NCBI GenBank assembly: GCA_964618895.1
Contig: CAZUDO010000059.1
Location: forward strand, 181,956-245,955
DNA length: 64,000 bases
Reading direction: 5' to 3'
DNA from: CAZUDO01 sp964618895
GTDB taxonomy: Bacteria > Desulfobacterota > Binatia > DP-6
The first letter of the stretch is position 1. Each line of letters opens with the position of its first letter. The position numbers and the translations under genes were made by a program. Positions 48,917-61,400 of the stretch are shown one piece after another. Under the pieces are notes generated by a model that was not told where the DNA came from, did no database searches, and was given only the letters and a program-made list of their open reading frames with translations.

Positions 48917-50578
48917 ATGCTGGTCAATCTCGCCGTCCTGCAGGAGCAGATCGCCGCCGCCATCCCGGATCGCGAGGCGCTGGTCTTCCGCGGGCGGGTC
49001 ATCACCTACGCCGACTTCACGGCCCGCACGCGGCAAGCGGCGCAGGCCTTCCGGCGCCTCGGCCTCGGCTGCCGGACCGAGCGCGCGCACCTGCCGAACT
49101 GGGCGTCGGGCCAGGACCACGTCGCGGTCTACTGCTACAACGGCCCCGAATACCTGGAAACGATGTACGGCGCCTACAAGGCGCGCGCCACGTCGATCAA
49201 CATCAACTACCGCTACAAGGCCGAAGAGCTGGTGTACGTGCTCGGCACCGGCGAGGCGCGCGCACTCGTCTATCACGCCTGCTTCGCGCCCACGGTGGCG
49301 GTGATCCGCGCCCAGCTGCCGCAGCTCCGCCACCTGATCCAGGTGGCCGACGACTCGGGCGAGCGGCTGCTGCCGGGCGCCCTCGACTACGAGGCGCTGC
49401 TGGCCGCCGAGCGTCCCGAGCTGCCCGACCTGCCCTACGCGCCCGACGACCTGTACATCCTCTACACCGGCGGCACCACCGGCATGCCGAAGGGCGTCCT
49501 CTGGCGTCACGAGGACGTGTACTACAACGGGCTCGGGGGCCACATCCCGGGCTTCAGCCGCATCGACACCGAGGAGCAGTTGCTCGCCCACATCAACCTG
49601 GGGATCGGTGGGCGCACGCTCAACTGTCTGCCGTACATGCACGGCGCCGGACAGTGGAACGCGTTCAACACCTTCCACCGGGGCGGCACGGTGGTAATGC
49701 CCGACGAGGTGAAGCGCCTCGACGCGCACGCCGTCCTGCGCACCATCGAAGCGCAGCGCTGCGACATGCTGATGCTGATCGGGGACGCGTTCGCGCGCCC
49801 GCTGCTGGCGGCGCTGAAGGAGCGGGCGTACGACCTGTCCTCGCTCCGCATGCTCAGCAGCACGGCGGCGGTGCTCTCCACGACGGTGAAGGACGAGCTG
49901 CTGGCCGCGATGCCGGACGGCATCATGCTGCTCGAGAGCATCGGGGGCTCGGAGCTCGGCCTGCAGGCGATGAGCTACGACACCACCTCGGGCGAGCCCG
50001 GTCTGCCCGCCTACCCGCTGCGCGACAACACCGTCCTCATCCAGAACGCCCGTCGCGGCATCGTTCCCGCGAGCGCCGTCGGCGAGATCGGCTGGACGGC
50101 CAGCACCGGCCACCTGCCGCTCGGCTACCTGGGCGACGAGGAGAAGACGCGCGCCACGTTCCCGGTGATCGACGGCGTCCGCTACTCGGTCGGCGGTGAC
50201 CGCGCCCGCTATCTGCCCGACGGCCGTGTCGTCTTCCTGGGGCGCGAGTCGTCGTGCATCAACACCGGCGGCGAGAAGGTGTTCGCAGAAGAGGTCGAGC
50301 GCGTGGTGAAGAGCCACCCGGCGGTATACGACGCGCTCGTCGTCGGCATGCCGAGCACGCGCTGGGGGCAGGAGGTGACGGCGGTAGTCGCCCTCCAGCC
50401 GGGGCACCGGACGCTCGCCGCGGACGACCTGCGCGTGCACTGCGCGCCGCATCTGGCCGACTACAAGGTGCCGAAGGCGGTCGTGATCGCCCCCGAGATC
50501 GCACGCAGCCCGAGTGGGAAGCCCGATTACGCGTGGGCCAAGCAGCATGCCGCCGCGGCGCTGGAGAAGCGCGCGTAG
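48917..50578 (+). CDS. Acyl-CoA synthetase (FadD17/FadD19-like)
   Basis: The 553-residue AMP-ligase has DDLYILYTGGTTGMPKGVLW (P-loop), GSELGLQAMSYDTT, YLGDEEKTRATFPVIDGVRY, CINTGGEKVFAEEVERVVKS and a C-terminal Lys in ARSPSGKPDYAWAK. SININYRYKAEELVYVL resembles the FadD17/FadD19 sterol-side-chain synthetases. It activates a carboxylate to acyl-CoA via acyl-AMP. Starts 8 bp after the crotonase. Confidence 0.88.
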   Translation: MLVNLAVLQEQIAAAIPDREALVFRGRVITYADFTARTRQAAQAFRRLGLGCRTERAHLPNWASGQDHVAVYCYNGPEYLETMYGAYKARATSININYRYKAEELVYVLGTGEARALVYHACFAPTVAVIRAQLPQLRHLIQVADDSGERLLPGALDYEALLAAERPELPDLPYAPDDLYILYTGGTTGMPKGVLWRHEDVYYNGLGGHIPGFSRIDTEEQLLAHINLGIGGRTLNCLPYMHGAGQWNAFNTFHRGGTVVMPDEVKRLDAHAVLRTIEAQRCDMLMLIGDAFARPLLAALKERAYDLSSLRMLSSTAAVLSTTVKDELLAAMPDGIMLLESIGGSELGLQAMSYDTTSGEPGLPAYPLRDNTVLIQNARRGIVPASAVGEIGWTASTGHLPLGYLGDEEKTRATFPVIDGVRYSVGGDRARYLPDGRVVFLGRESSCINTGGEKVFAEEVERVVKSHPAVYDALVVGMPSTRWGQEVTAVVALQPGHRTLAADDLRVHCAPHLADYKVPKAVVIAPEIARSPSGKPDYAWAKQHAAAALEKRA

Positions 50579-50626
50579 GCCGCCCGACTGTAGGCGAGCG
50601 CGCGCCGCCTGTGGTACGGTCCGTTC

Positions 50627-52279
50627 GTGTTTGCCCTCGCCGACATCAACGAAGCGCTCGCCGACGCCATCGGCGACCGGGACGCCATCATCACGCCCAC
50701 CCGCCGGCTGCGCTGGCGCGACTTCCAGCTCCGCACCCGACGCCTCGGCCGCCTGCTGGCCGATGCCGGCCTCGGCTGCCATCGCGAGCGCGCCGAGCTG
50801 CAATCGTGGGAGTCCGGTCAGGATCACGTGGCGCTCTACCTCTACAACGGCCCCGAATACTTGGAGGGCATGATCGGCGCCTACAAGGCGCGTACCGTCC
50901 CTTTCAACGTCAACTACCGCTACGTCGAAGAAGAGCTGCTCTACCTGCTGCGCGACGCCAGCACGCGCGCCGTGATCTACCACGCCAGCTTCGCACCGCT
51001 GCTCGCCAAGGTGCTGGAGAAGCTCCCCCCCATGGCGCTCCTACTGCAGGTCGACGACGGCAGCGGCGAGGCGCTCCTCCCCGGCGCCCGCGAGTACGAG
51101 GCGGCGCTGGCGAGCGCGAGCGACGCGCGCCTCCCCATCCAGCCGCACGAGGACGACCTCTACATCGTGTACACCGGCGGCACGACCGGCATGCCGAAGG
51201 GCGTGCTGTGGCGCCAGCACGACATCTTCTTCGCCGCCCTCGGCGGGCGGGTGATCGGCGGCGAGTCGGTCGCGAGCGTCGACGCGTTGGTGGAAGGCGC
51301 CCGCAACGGGGGCGCCATGCGCATGCTGCCGGCTCCCCCCTTCATGCACGCCGCCGCACACTGGACCGCGTTTATGACGCTGCATCAGGGCGGCACCGTC
51401 GTGCTGCCCGGCAACGTGCGCCGCCTCGACGCCGACGACCTGTGGAGCACGATCGCGCGCGAGCAGGTGAACACCATCGCGATCGTCGGCGACGCCTTCG
51501 CCCGGCCGCTCATCGACCAGCTGCGGACCACGCGCTACGACCTGAGCAACCTGCGCGTGGTCGGCTCCGGCGGCGCCATTCTCTCCCCGTCGCTCAAGAA
51601 GGCCTTTCTGGAGCTGCTGCCCGACATCATGCTGTTCGACGGCTTCGGCGCCTCGGAGACCGGCGCCCAGGGCGCGAGCCTGACCACGGCCTTCTCCAGC
51701 GAGGCGCCGAGCGCCTTCAAGATGGACGAGCACACGCTGGTCCTGGACGAGGAACTCACCCGCCGCCTCGCACCCGACGAGGGCGACGTCGGCTGGCTCG
51801 CGCGCATCGGCCACATGCCGCTCGGCTACCTCGGCGACGAGGAGAAGACGCGCCGCACCTACCCCGAGATCGGCGGTGTCCGCTACGCCGTCCCGGGCGA
51901 CCGCGCGCAGTACACGCCCGAAGGCATCAAGGTGTTCGGCCGGGATTCGGTGTGCATCAACACCGGCGGCGAGAAGGTCTTCGCCGAAGAGGTCGAGCAG
52001 GCGCTGAAGCGCCATCCGGGCGTGTACGACGTGGTGGTCGCAGGCACGCCGAACGAGCGCTGGGGCGAGCAGGTGACAGCCGTGGTGGCGCTCCGACCCG
52101 GCAGCACACCGTCGGAGGACGAGTTGCGCGACACCGCCGCCGAAGTGCTGGCGCGCTACAAGCTGCCGAAGGCGTTTGTCTTCGTGGATGTGATCGTGCG
52201 CGCGCCGTCGGGCAAGCCGGACTATCGGTGGGCCAAGACGACGGCCATGGCAGCGGTGGGCGGTACGCCGGCGCGGTGA
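50627..52279 (+). CDS. Acyl-CoA synthetase, second copy
   Basis: The 550-residue GTG-start product has DDLYIVYTGGTTGMPKGVLW, FGASETGAQGASLTTAFS, CINTGGEKVFAEEVEQALKR and APSGKPDYRWAKT, all normal. VPFNVNYRYVEEELLYLLRD is the FadD19-like N-terminal block. It is a clear paralogue of the upstream synthetase, so the two may act on acids of different length, as FadD17 and FadD19 do. End of the metabolic cluster. Confidence 0.88.
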   Translation: MFALADINEALADAIGDRDAIITPTRRLRWRDFQLRTRRLGRLLADAGLGCHRERAELQSWESGQDHVALYLYNGPEYLEGMIGAYKARTVPFNVNYRYVEEELLYLLRDASTRAVIYHASFAPLLAKVLEKLPPMALLLQVDDGSGEALLPGAREYEAALASASDARLPIQPHEDDLYIVYTGGTTGMPKGVLWRQHDIFFAALGGRVIGGESVASVDALVEGARNGGAMRMLPAPPFMHAAAHWTAFMTLHQGGTVVLPGNVRRLDADDLWSTIAREQVNTIAIVGDAFARPLIDQLRTTRYDLSNLRVVGSGGAILSPSLKKAFLELLPDIMLFDGFGASETGAQGASLTTAFSSEAPSAFKMDEHTLVLDEELTRRLAPDEGDVGWLARIGHMPLGYLGDEEKTRRTYPEIGGVRYAVPGDRAQYTPEGIKVFGRDSVCINTGGEKVFAEEVEQALKRHPGVYDVVVAGTPNERWGEQVTAVVALRPGSTPSEDELRDTAAEVLARYKLPKAFVFVDVIVRAPSGKPDYRWAKTTAMAAVGGTPAR

Positions 52280-52442
52280 GCCGCCGTTTGCCGCGTACGC
52301 CACATCGAGTGCGCCAGCACCCGTCAGCCCCAGGAGTATTCCTGTCGCCGGCCCCCACCGCAGGCGGGATTTCCTCGACAAAGCGGTTTGCTCGCGCGTA
52401 CACCAACAGGTCGGCCCCGGGCCCGCCGCCCGCGGGACACGC

Positions 52443-55400
52443 ATGCCTCCCCCTCGTCCCATCTCCCGCCGCGCGCGCGGCGTCTGGCTCGCGCTCGTCC
52501 TGCTGGCGTTCATCGGCCCGCACAGCGACGCCCAAGTGCCGCCGCCCGATACGCTGACCATTGCACCCGTTGCGGACGTGTACGTCGACAGCGGCTTTCC
52601 CACCACCAACTTCGACACCGACGCGCGCCTACGCGCCCGCGCGCCGGCGGCGCGCATCTCGTATCTCCGCTTCATCGTCACCGGCGTCGGCGGCCGGCCG
52701 GTGCAGCAGGCGCGCCTGCGTCTCGAGGTCGCCGGGGCGGCGGCGAGCGGCGGCGCCATCCATCGCATCACCAACACGACCTGGAACGCCGCCACCGTCA
52801 CCTACACTACCCGCCCCGCCATCGACGGGCCGGCCCTCGCAACGCTCGGCGCCGTCGCGCTGGGCACGATCGTCGAGTTCACCCTCGACACCACCGTCAC
52901 CGCCGACGGTACCTACAGCGTCGCCATCGACAGCACGTCGACCGACGGGGTCACCTACACCTCGTCGGCCGCCATCACCGGCCAGCCGCCCGTCCTGGTT
53001 CTGATCGTCGCCAACACGCGGCCGACGGTGACCATCGACCAGCCACCCGACGGCAGCACGTTCTTCGCCGGCGACGCGATCACGCTCCAGGGGCATGCCA
53101 GCGACGCCGCCGGCACCGACGTGAGCGCGCGCATCGCGTGGCACTCGAGCCTCGCCGGCCCGCTCGGCACGGGCACGGTCGTCACCGCGACGCTCGCGCA
53201 GGGCGCGCACACCGTGACGGCGTCGGTGACGGACGATCGCGGCCAGAGTGGCGCGAGCCAGGTCGGGCTGGTCGTGACGCCGCGCCCGGCGCGCAACACG
53301 GAGCCGCTGGTCACGATCACGGCGCCAACCAGCGGGCACCCGTTCGCCGCCGGCGTCCCGACGACGTTCGCGGCGACCGCGTCGGACCTGGAGGACGGCC
53401 CCCTCTCCCCGCAGATCGCCTGGACGTCGGACCGCGATGGTCCACTCGGCACCGGGGCTACCTTCGCACGCGCCTTCGGCGCCGGCACGCACCAGATCAC
53501 CGCCAGCGTGACCGACAGCGGCGGCCTCGGTGGCACGGCAACCGTTCTGGTGCAGGTGGAGACGGCGGTGACGCGCCTCTTTCCGGCCGTCGCCGATGCC
53601 CCCGTCGATGCCGGCTTCCCCGACACCAACTTCGGCACCAGCCCGCTCTTGCGGGTCGACGCCAACCTGGCCCGCATCGCCTACACGCGTGTCGTCGTGA
53701 GCGGCATCGGGGCACGGTCGATCGTGCAAGCGATGCTCCGCCTGCAGGTCGACGCCAATCCCGGCGCCGAGAGCGCCAGCGGGGGCACCGTGCAGACGGT
53801 CCCCGGCGGCAGCTGGGAGGAGAACACGGTCACGTTCGCGACCCGCCCGGCGCCCAACAGTGCCGTCCTGGCGAGCGTCGGGCCCGTGACTCGCGGCCAG
53901 GTGGTCGACTTCGACGTGACGCCGGCCGTCGATAGCGACGGCACGTACGACTTCGCGCTCACCAATGCGTCGAGCGACGAGGCCACCTATCGCTCGCGTG
54001 AGGGCGGGCCGGCCCCGGCCCTCGTGCTCGTGCTCGCCGGCGGGGCGCCGGTGGTCACCATCACGGATCCCCCGACCGGCACGGTCGTCTTCGCCGGCAC
54101 GCCGCTCGTGTTCCGTGGCGACGCCAGCGACCCCGAGGACGGGGCCCTCGGCGCACAACCTGCGTGGTCGTCCAGCCTGGACGGGGTGCTCGGCACGGGC
54201 CCCACCATCACCGCCGGAGCCCTCCGGCCGGGCACGCACACGATCACCGCCGCGGCCACCGACGCCGACGGGCTCACCTCCACGGCACAGGTCGCCGTCC
54301 GCGTCCGGACACCGAACGTGGCGCCGGCGGTCAGCATCACCGCCCCCGCCGACGGCGCTGCGGCACCCGTCGGCAGCATGCTCACCCTGCACGGCAGTGC
54401 CCACGACGAGTTCGACGGCGACCTCGGCAGCCGGCTGGCCTGGAGCTCGAGCCGCGACGGTGCCCTCGGCACCGGCACGAGCGTGAGTACGAGCCATTTG
54501 CGCATCGGCACGCACGTCCTCACGGCGAGCGTCACCGACTCGGACGGTGCCGGCGGCGCCGCCCACGTGACCGTCACCATCACCCCGACGGCGCCGACCG
54601 TGAGCATCAGCGCGCCGGCTGCCGGGACCACCGTCTTCGCCGGTACCCCAGTCACGCTCGCCGCCACCGCCAGCGACGCGGTCGATGGCAACCTCTCCGC
54701 GGCAATCGCCTGGAGCTCCGACCGCGACAGCAGCCTCGGCAGCGGCGCCAGCGTGAGCACGAATGGCCTCAGCGTCGGCACGCACCTCCTCTCCGCAACG
54801 GTGGCCAACGCGGCCGGCCTCACCGGCTCGGCCAGTCGCACGCTGACGGTGCGGGCGTCCAACACGCCGCCCGTCCTGGCGCTCCGCCTCCCTGCCGACG
54901 GCACGACCGTCCTCACCGGCAGGCCACTGCTCGTCGCGGCCACCGCGGTCGACGCCGAGGACGGCGACCTCGGCCCCAGCATCACGTGGACCTCGAGCCT
55001 GGATGGATCGCTCGGCACCGGCGCGCAGCGCATCGTGCCGGGCCTGTCCGTCGGAACGCACGTGCTCGCGGCAAGCGTCACCGATCGCGACGGCGCCGCC
55101 AGCGCGCAGAGCCGTCTCGTGACCGTCGTGCCGGCAACGGTCACCGTCCCCGCGCTCGCCGACACCTACGTCGACTCCGGCAGCACCAGCACGAAGTTCG
55201 GCACGGCGGCCGCGCTGCTCGCCGGTACGTCGCCGGTCCGGCAGGCGTTCCTGCGTTTTGCGGTGACCGACACGGCGCCGTTCACCGTCGACCGCGCGCT
55301 TCTCCGCCTCACCGTGGGGGCGAACAGCACCGACGCCAGCACGGCCGGCGGTACGGTGCGCGCCATCAGCAACACCACCTGGTCGGAGGCCACCACCACC

Positions 55401-58400
55401 TACAGCACGCGGCCCGCGCTCGACGGCGCGACGCTCGCGACACGCGGGGCGGTCACTGCCAGGCAGGTGGTCGACTTCGACCTGAGCGCCGGGGTGCGCG
55501 GCGATGCCACCTACAACTTCGCACTCACCAGCAGCGTGAGCGACTGGGTCAAGTACGCGAGTCGCGAGGCCGCTATCGGCCAGCCGGCCCTCCTGCTGAC
55601 ACTCGGCCAGAACGCCGCGCCGCTGGTTACGATCGGCGCGCCGGCCGCGGGGACACGCGTCCGCCCCAACAGTCCCGTCACCTTCGTCGCCACCGCGCTC
55701 GACGCCGAGAGCGGCGACCTGAGCGCACACATCGCCTGGCAATCGGATCGCGACGGCACGCTCGGGACGGGGGCGTCCCTCAGCGTACCCGGCCTCAGCT
55801 CGGGCCGGCAGACGATCACGGCGCAGGTCACCGACGCGGGCGGGCGGAGCGGCAGCGCCACGCTCACGCTCGACGTGGACTACCCCCCAGCCGTGACGAT
55901 CACCGCGCCGGCCGACGGCGCCGCCGTATTCGCGGCCGCGCTGCCCCTCGCGCTCCGCGGGTTGGCGACCGACGTGGAGGACGGCGATCTCGCCCCCCGG
56001 CTCGAGTGGCGCTCGGACCGTGACGGCCCGCTCGCGGCCGGCGGCACCATCCAGGTCGTGTCCCTCAGCCTCGGCACCCATACGATCGCGGCCGCCGTCA
56101 CCGACAGCGACGGCCTGCGCACCGAGGCCCGCATCACGGTGCACGTGCGCCCACCCAATGTGCCGCCGGTCGTGACCATCACCGCGCCCGCGGACGGCGC
56201 TGCAGTCCCCGCCGGGACGGCGATTACGCTCGCCGCGGTGGCGCGCGACGACTTCGACGGCGATGTGGCCGGTCAGGTCCGTTGGCTCTCGAGCCGCGAC
56301 AACGCGCTCGGCACCGGCGCCACCCGCACGGTCACGCTCACCGAGGGCGCGCACACGCTTACGGCCGAAGCGACCGACGCCGACGGCGCCGTCGGCTCGG
56401 CCCGTCTCCGAGTGACCGTCACACCGACCGCGCCGGTTGTGACCATCACGGCCCCCGCCGGCGGGACCACCATCTTCACCGGCACTGGCCTCACCTTCGC
56501 CGGCACGGCGCTCGACGCCACCGACGGCAACCTGGGCACGGCGCTGCGCTGGGTCTCCAACCGCGACGGGCTCATCGGTACCGGGCCGAGCTTCACCACC
56601 ACGCGGCTGTCGATCGGCACGCACATCGTCACCGCGTCCGCCAGCGACGCCGGCGGGCTGCGCGGACAGGCGGAACGTACCATCATCGTACGGCCGCCCA
56701 ACCTGCCGCCGGCGATCACCCTCCTCACGCCGGCCGCCGGCACCACCCTGCTCGCCGGCAAACCGATCCTGCTCGGCGCGCGCCCCAGCGACAGCGAGGA
56801 CGGCGAGCTTGGCACCACCACCCGCTGGATGTCGAGCCGGGACGGCGCTCTCGGGACGGGGGCCACTCTGGTCGTAATCGGGCTCAGCACCGGCACCCAC
56901 ACCCTCACCGCGACGGCCACCGACCGCGATGGTGGTGCCACGAGCGCCAGCGTCGCCGTCTCCGTCGTGCCGGCGGCACTCGCCTTCACTCCCGTCGCCG
57001 ACACCTATGTCGACAGCGGCAGTCCGACCACCAAGTTCGGCACCGCGACCACCGTCACCGCCGGCACCTCTCCCGTGCGGCAAGCCTTCTTCCGCTTCGC
57101 GGTGGCCGGCGTCGGGCCGTTCACCATCGAGCGTGCGCTCCTGCGCCTCACCGTGGGCGCGAACAGTGGCGACGGGAGCGCCGTGGGCGGCACGATCCGT
57201 CGCATCACCAACACGACCTGGTCCGAGAGTACCACCACCTACAACACCAGGCCCGCCATCGATGGCGCGGTGCTCGCCAGCGCCGCCAAGGTCGTCCCCA
57301 AAGCCGTAGTCGATTTTGACCTGACCGCCGGGATCACCACTGACGCCATCTACAATCTGGCGCTCAGCAGTGCGTCGAGCGACTGGGTGAAGTACGCGAG
57401 CCGGGAGGCGAGCGCGGGCAAGCCGCAGTTGCTGCTGACGCTCGCTCAGAACACCGCGCCGCTGGTCACCATCTCGACGCCGGCTCCGGGCGCGGTCGTC
57501 GCCCTGGGCAGCGTGGTCACACTCCGCGCCACGGCGCTCGATGCCGAAGGCGGCGACCTGTCCTCCCAGATCACCTGGCGGTCGGATCGCGACGGGGCGC
57601 TCGGCACCGGGGCGACGCTGGCCGTGTCGACCCTCAGCCCCGGCGTCCACCTGCTCAGTGCACGCGTCACCGATGCCGGTGGCGCGGTCGGCCAAGCGTT
57701 GCTCTCTCTCCGCATCGACAGCCCGCCGACGCTCGCCATCACCGCACCGGCGAGCGGCAGCGAGATCCCGACCGGGGCGGCGCTCACGCTCCGCGCCACG
57801 GCCCACGACGCCGACGACGGCGACTTGAGCGCCGCCGTCACGTGGACCTCGAGCCTCGACGGCCCGCTCGGCCAGGGTGCAGCCATCGAGCCCGGCGCGC
57901 TCCCGCCCGGACGACACACGATCACCGCCACGGTCATCGACAGCCACGGCCAGCAGGCGAGCTCGCGAATGCTCCTGATCGTGAACACGCCCCCGACGCT
58001 CGCAATCATCGCGCCCGTCCCCGGTACGCTCGTTGCCCCGGGCGACTCCGTCGCGCTCAGTGCTACGGCCAACGACCTGGAGGACGGCGACCTCGGCGCG
58101 GCGACCGCATGGCGTTCGGATCTCGACGGGCCGCTCGGCACCGGCGGCAGCGTGACAGTCACGACGCTCCGCTCGGCCACGCACACGATCACCGCCACCG
58201 TCAGCGACACATTGGACAAGGAGACGCGCGCCTCGACCACGGTGGTCGTCAACGCACCGCCGACGCTCCACGTGACCGCGCCCGCCGACCACGCCACCTT
58301 CCTGCGTGGCACCACGATCGCCTTCACGGCGGATGCCGTCGACGTGGAAGATGGTCCGCTCACACCCGCGATCGTCTGGACCTCCGACCTGGAGGGCCCG

Positions 58401-61400
58401 CTCGGCACGGGGGGCACCGTGAGCGCACGCCTGCTGCACGCCGGCACGCACACCGTGACCGCCACCGTGACGGACGCCGGCGGTCGGACGACGAGCGCGC
58501 GCCTCACGCTCTTGATCGACGGGGCGCCACTCGTGGTCATCAGCAGTCCGGCGCCCGGCGCACGAATCGTTCCCGGCGCTGCGCTGTTCCTGGTGGCTAC
58601 CGCCAGCGACACGGAGGACGGGTCGCTCAGTGCCGCGATCACCTGGACCTCGGATCTCGACGGCGCGCTCGGCACGGGCGGCACCCTCGCGGTGGACACG
58701 CTCCGCTCCGGCCTGCACACCCTCACCGCAGCGGTGACCGACGCAAACGGCGCGACCGCCTCGGATCACGTGTCGGTGCTGGTGAACGCCCCGCCGGTCG
58801 TCACCGTCACCGCGCCTGCCGACGGCGCACTCTTCGCGCCTGGCGACACGATCACGCTCACCGCCAGTGCGAGCGACACCGAGGACGGCGACCTCGGCAC
58901 GCTGATCGCGTGGGCATCGGATCGCGACGGCGCCCTCGGACCCGGCGCGACCATCTCCACGACACAGCTCCGCTCCGGCACGCACACCGTCACGGCGGCG
59001 GTCAGCGACACGCGCGGGGCGACCACCAGTGCGCAGCTCACCCTGATCGTGAACGCCGCGCCCACGGTCGTCATCGTCACGCCGGCGGCCGGCACCGTCG
59101 TCGCCCCAGGCAACCCCGTCCTCCTCGCCGCCGTTGCGCTCGACACGGAAGACGGTGACCTCGGCCCGACCGTTGCGTGGACCGCCGATGAAGTCATGCC
59201 ACTCGGCAGAGGGACGCCGCTCGCCGTCTCGAGCCTCACGTCGGGCACGCATACGCTCACCGCGACGGTCACCGACGGCGGCGGCCGGCAGGCGAGCGCC
59301 GAAGTGGTGGTGGTCGTGAACGCGCCACCGGTCCTCACCATCACCGCCCCGGCGAGCCCCCTACCCGTCGATCCCGGCGGGCCGCTCACGCTCGCCGCCC
59401 TCGTCACCGACCTCGAGGACGGCGACCTCGCTCCGGCGATCGCGTGGTCCTCGAATCTGGACGGCGCGCTCGGCACCGGTGGCACCGTGACGGTGACGAC
59501 GCTCCGTTCGGGGACGCACGTCGTCGCGGCAGAGGTCGCCGACAGTGGTGGACGGACGGCGACCGCCAGCGTCACCGTGGTCGTCGATGCCCCGCCAGTG
59601 GTCGCGATCACCGCACCGACTCCCGGAGCCGTCGCGGCCCCGGGGACCATCGTGACGTTCGCGGGCACGGCGACCGACCTCGAAGAGGGTGACCTGGGTG
59701 ACCGCATCGCATGGTCGTCCGACCTCGACGGCCCGCTCGGCGTCGGTCGCACGCTGGCCGTGACGACGCTGCGCGCCGGTACGCACACCGTCACCGCCGC
59801 GGTCATCGACGCGAGCGGACGGGGCGGATTCGCCTCCGTCCCCGTGATCGTCGATACGCCGCCCACGATCGCCATCATGGCGCCGGCGCCGGGGGCGCTG
59901 CTCAGCCCCGGTGCCACCACGCTCGCGGCGACGGCGCACGATGCCGAAGACGGGGATGTGGGCGTCTCGATCGCCTGGACCTCGAGCCTCGACGGTTCGC
60001 TCGGAACCGGCCGCACGCTCACCGCCACCCTGGGGCAGTCGGGGACATACCTGATCACCGCCACCGTCACCGACGCGCGCGGCCTGCAGGCGGTGGCACA
60101 AGTGTCCGTGACCGTCAACGCCATCCCGACGCTCGCCATCGCCACGCCGCCGACCGGCACCGTCGTCACCCTCGGCGATACACTCGTCGCCGCCGGAACG
60201 GCCTCCGACGTGGAGGACGGCGACCTGGGGGCGGCGATCGCCTGGTCGTCCAGCCTCGACGGCCCACTCGGCACGGGAGCGACACTCGCCGTATCCACCC
60301 TGCGGGCAGGCACACACCAGCTCACGGCCACGGGGACCGACAGCGGCGGCCGATCCAGCAGCACAACGACCACGGTGATCGTGAACGCGCCGCCCACGCT
60401 GGCCATCGTCACGCCCACCGACGGGACGACCGCGCTGGCCGGGCAGTCCGTCGTGCTGACCGCGGTAGCGAGCGACCTCGAGGACGGCGATCTCGGACCT
60501 ACGATCGCCTGGACCTCGAGCCTCGACGGGCCGCTCGGCACCGGTACGCCGCTCGCGCGGGCGACGCTGCGCCCGGGTACGCATCTCCTCACCGCCACGG
60601 TAGAGGATGCACACGGGGTGACGGCCAGCGCGACGACGACGCTCCTCGTGAACGTCGCCCCGACGGCGGCCATCGTCACGCCGGCGGGACGTACGGTGTT
60701 CGCCCCGGGACAAGCGGTGACGCTGGCCGGCATCGCGAACGACGCCGAGGACGGCGATCTCACCGCCGGTATCGCCTGGTCGTCGAGCCTCGACGGCCCG
60801 CTCGGCACCGGCGGCACGCTCACGGTCACCAGCCTGCGCTCCGGCACGCACGTCGTCACCGCGACGGCGACGGATGCCAGCGGCGCCACGGCCAGCGCGT
60901 CGGTCACGGTGGTGGTGAGCAGCATCCCCGTCGTGACCATCACCACCCCCACCACCGACACCGCGTTCGCACCCGACGAGCCTGTCATCCTCGCCGCCAC
61001 GGCGAGCGACGGGGACGACGGCGACCTGACCCCGGGCATCGCCTGGACGTCCAGCCTGGACGGCCCGTTCGGGGTCGGCCCCATGCCGAGCGGGAGCACG
61101 TTGCGGGTCGGGGTCCACACCATCACCGCGTCGGCCACCGACCACGACGGCCAGACGACGCGCGCCACCATCACGATCACAGTGGCCCCGCAGATCACGC
61201 TGGCCGGGCCCTACACCACCACCTACGAGAACAACCGGCTCCTCTCGAAGACGCTCATCGACGCGCGCACGGCGACGTTCTTCGCCGGCCCGACCAACCT
61301 CTACCCGATCGCCCTCGAGGGCGGCGCCGGCATCACCATCCGCGGCGGCAACGTCATCGGCGGCTACGACCGCAATCTCAGCTGGACCGAGATGCACGAC

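Noticed and set aside
52629..59252. A 2207-codon open frame antisense to the giant gene
   Set aside because: It follows from the repetitive, GC-biased codon pattern of the sense strand; the protein is Arg/Gly/Ala-rich with no domain and the sense product is clearly real.
57700..61190. CRISPR-like periodic repeat
   Set aside because: The ~265-bp period is the coding repeat of Ig-like modules, with degenerate DNA and no constant spacer.
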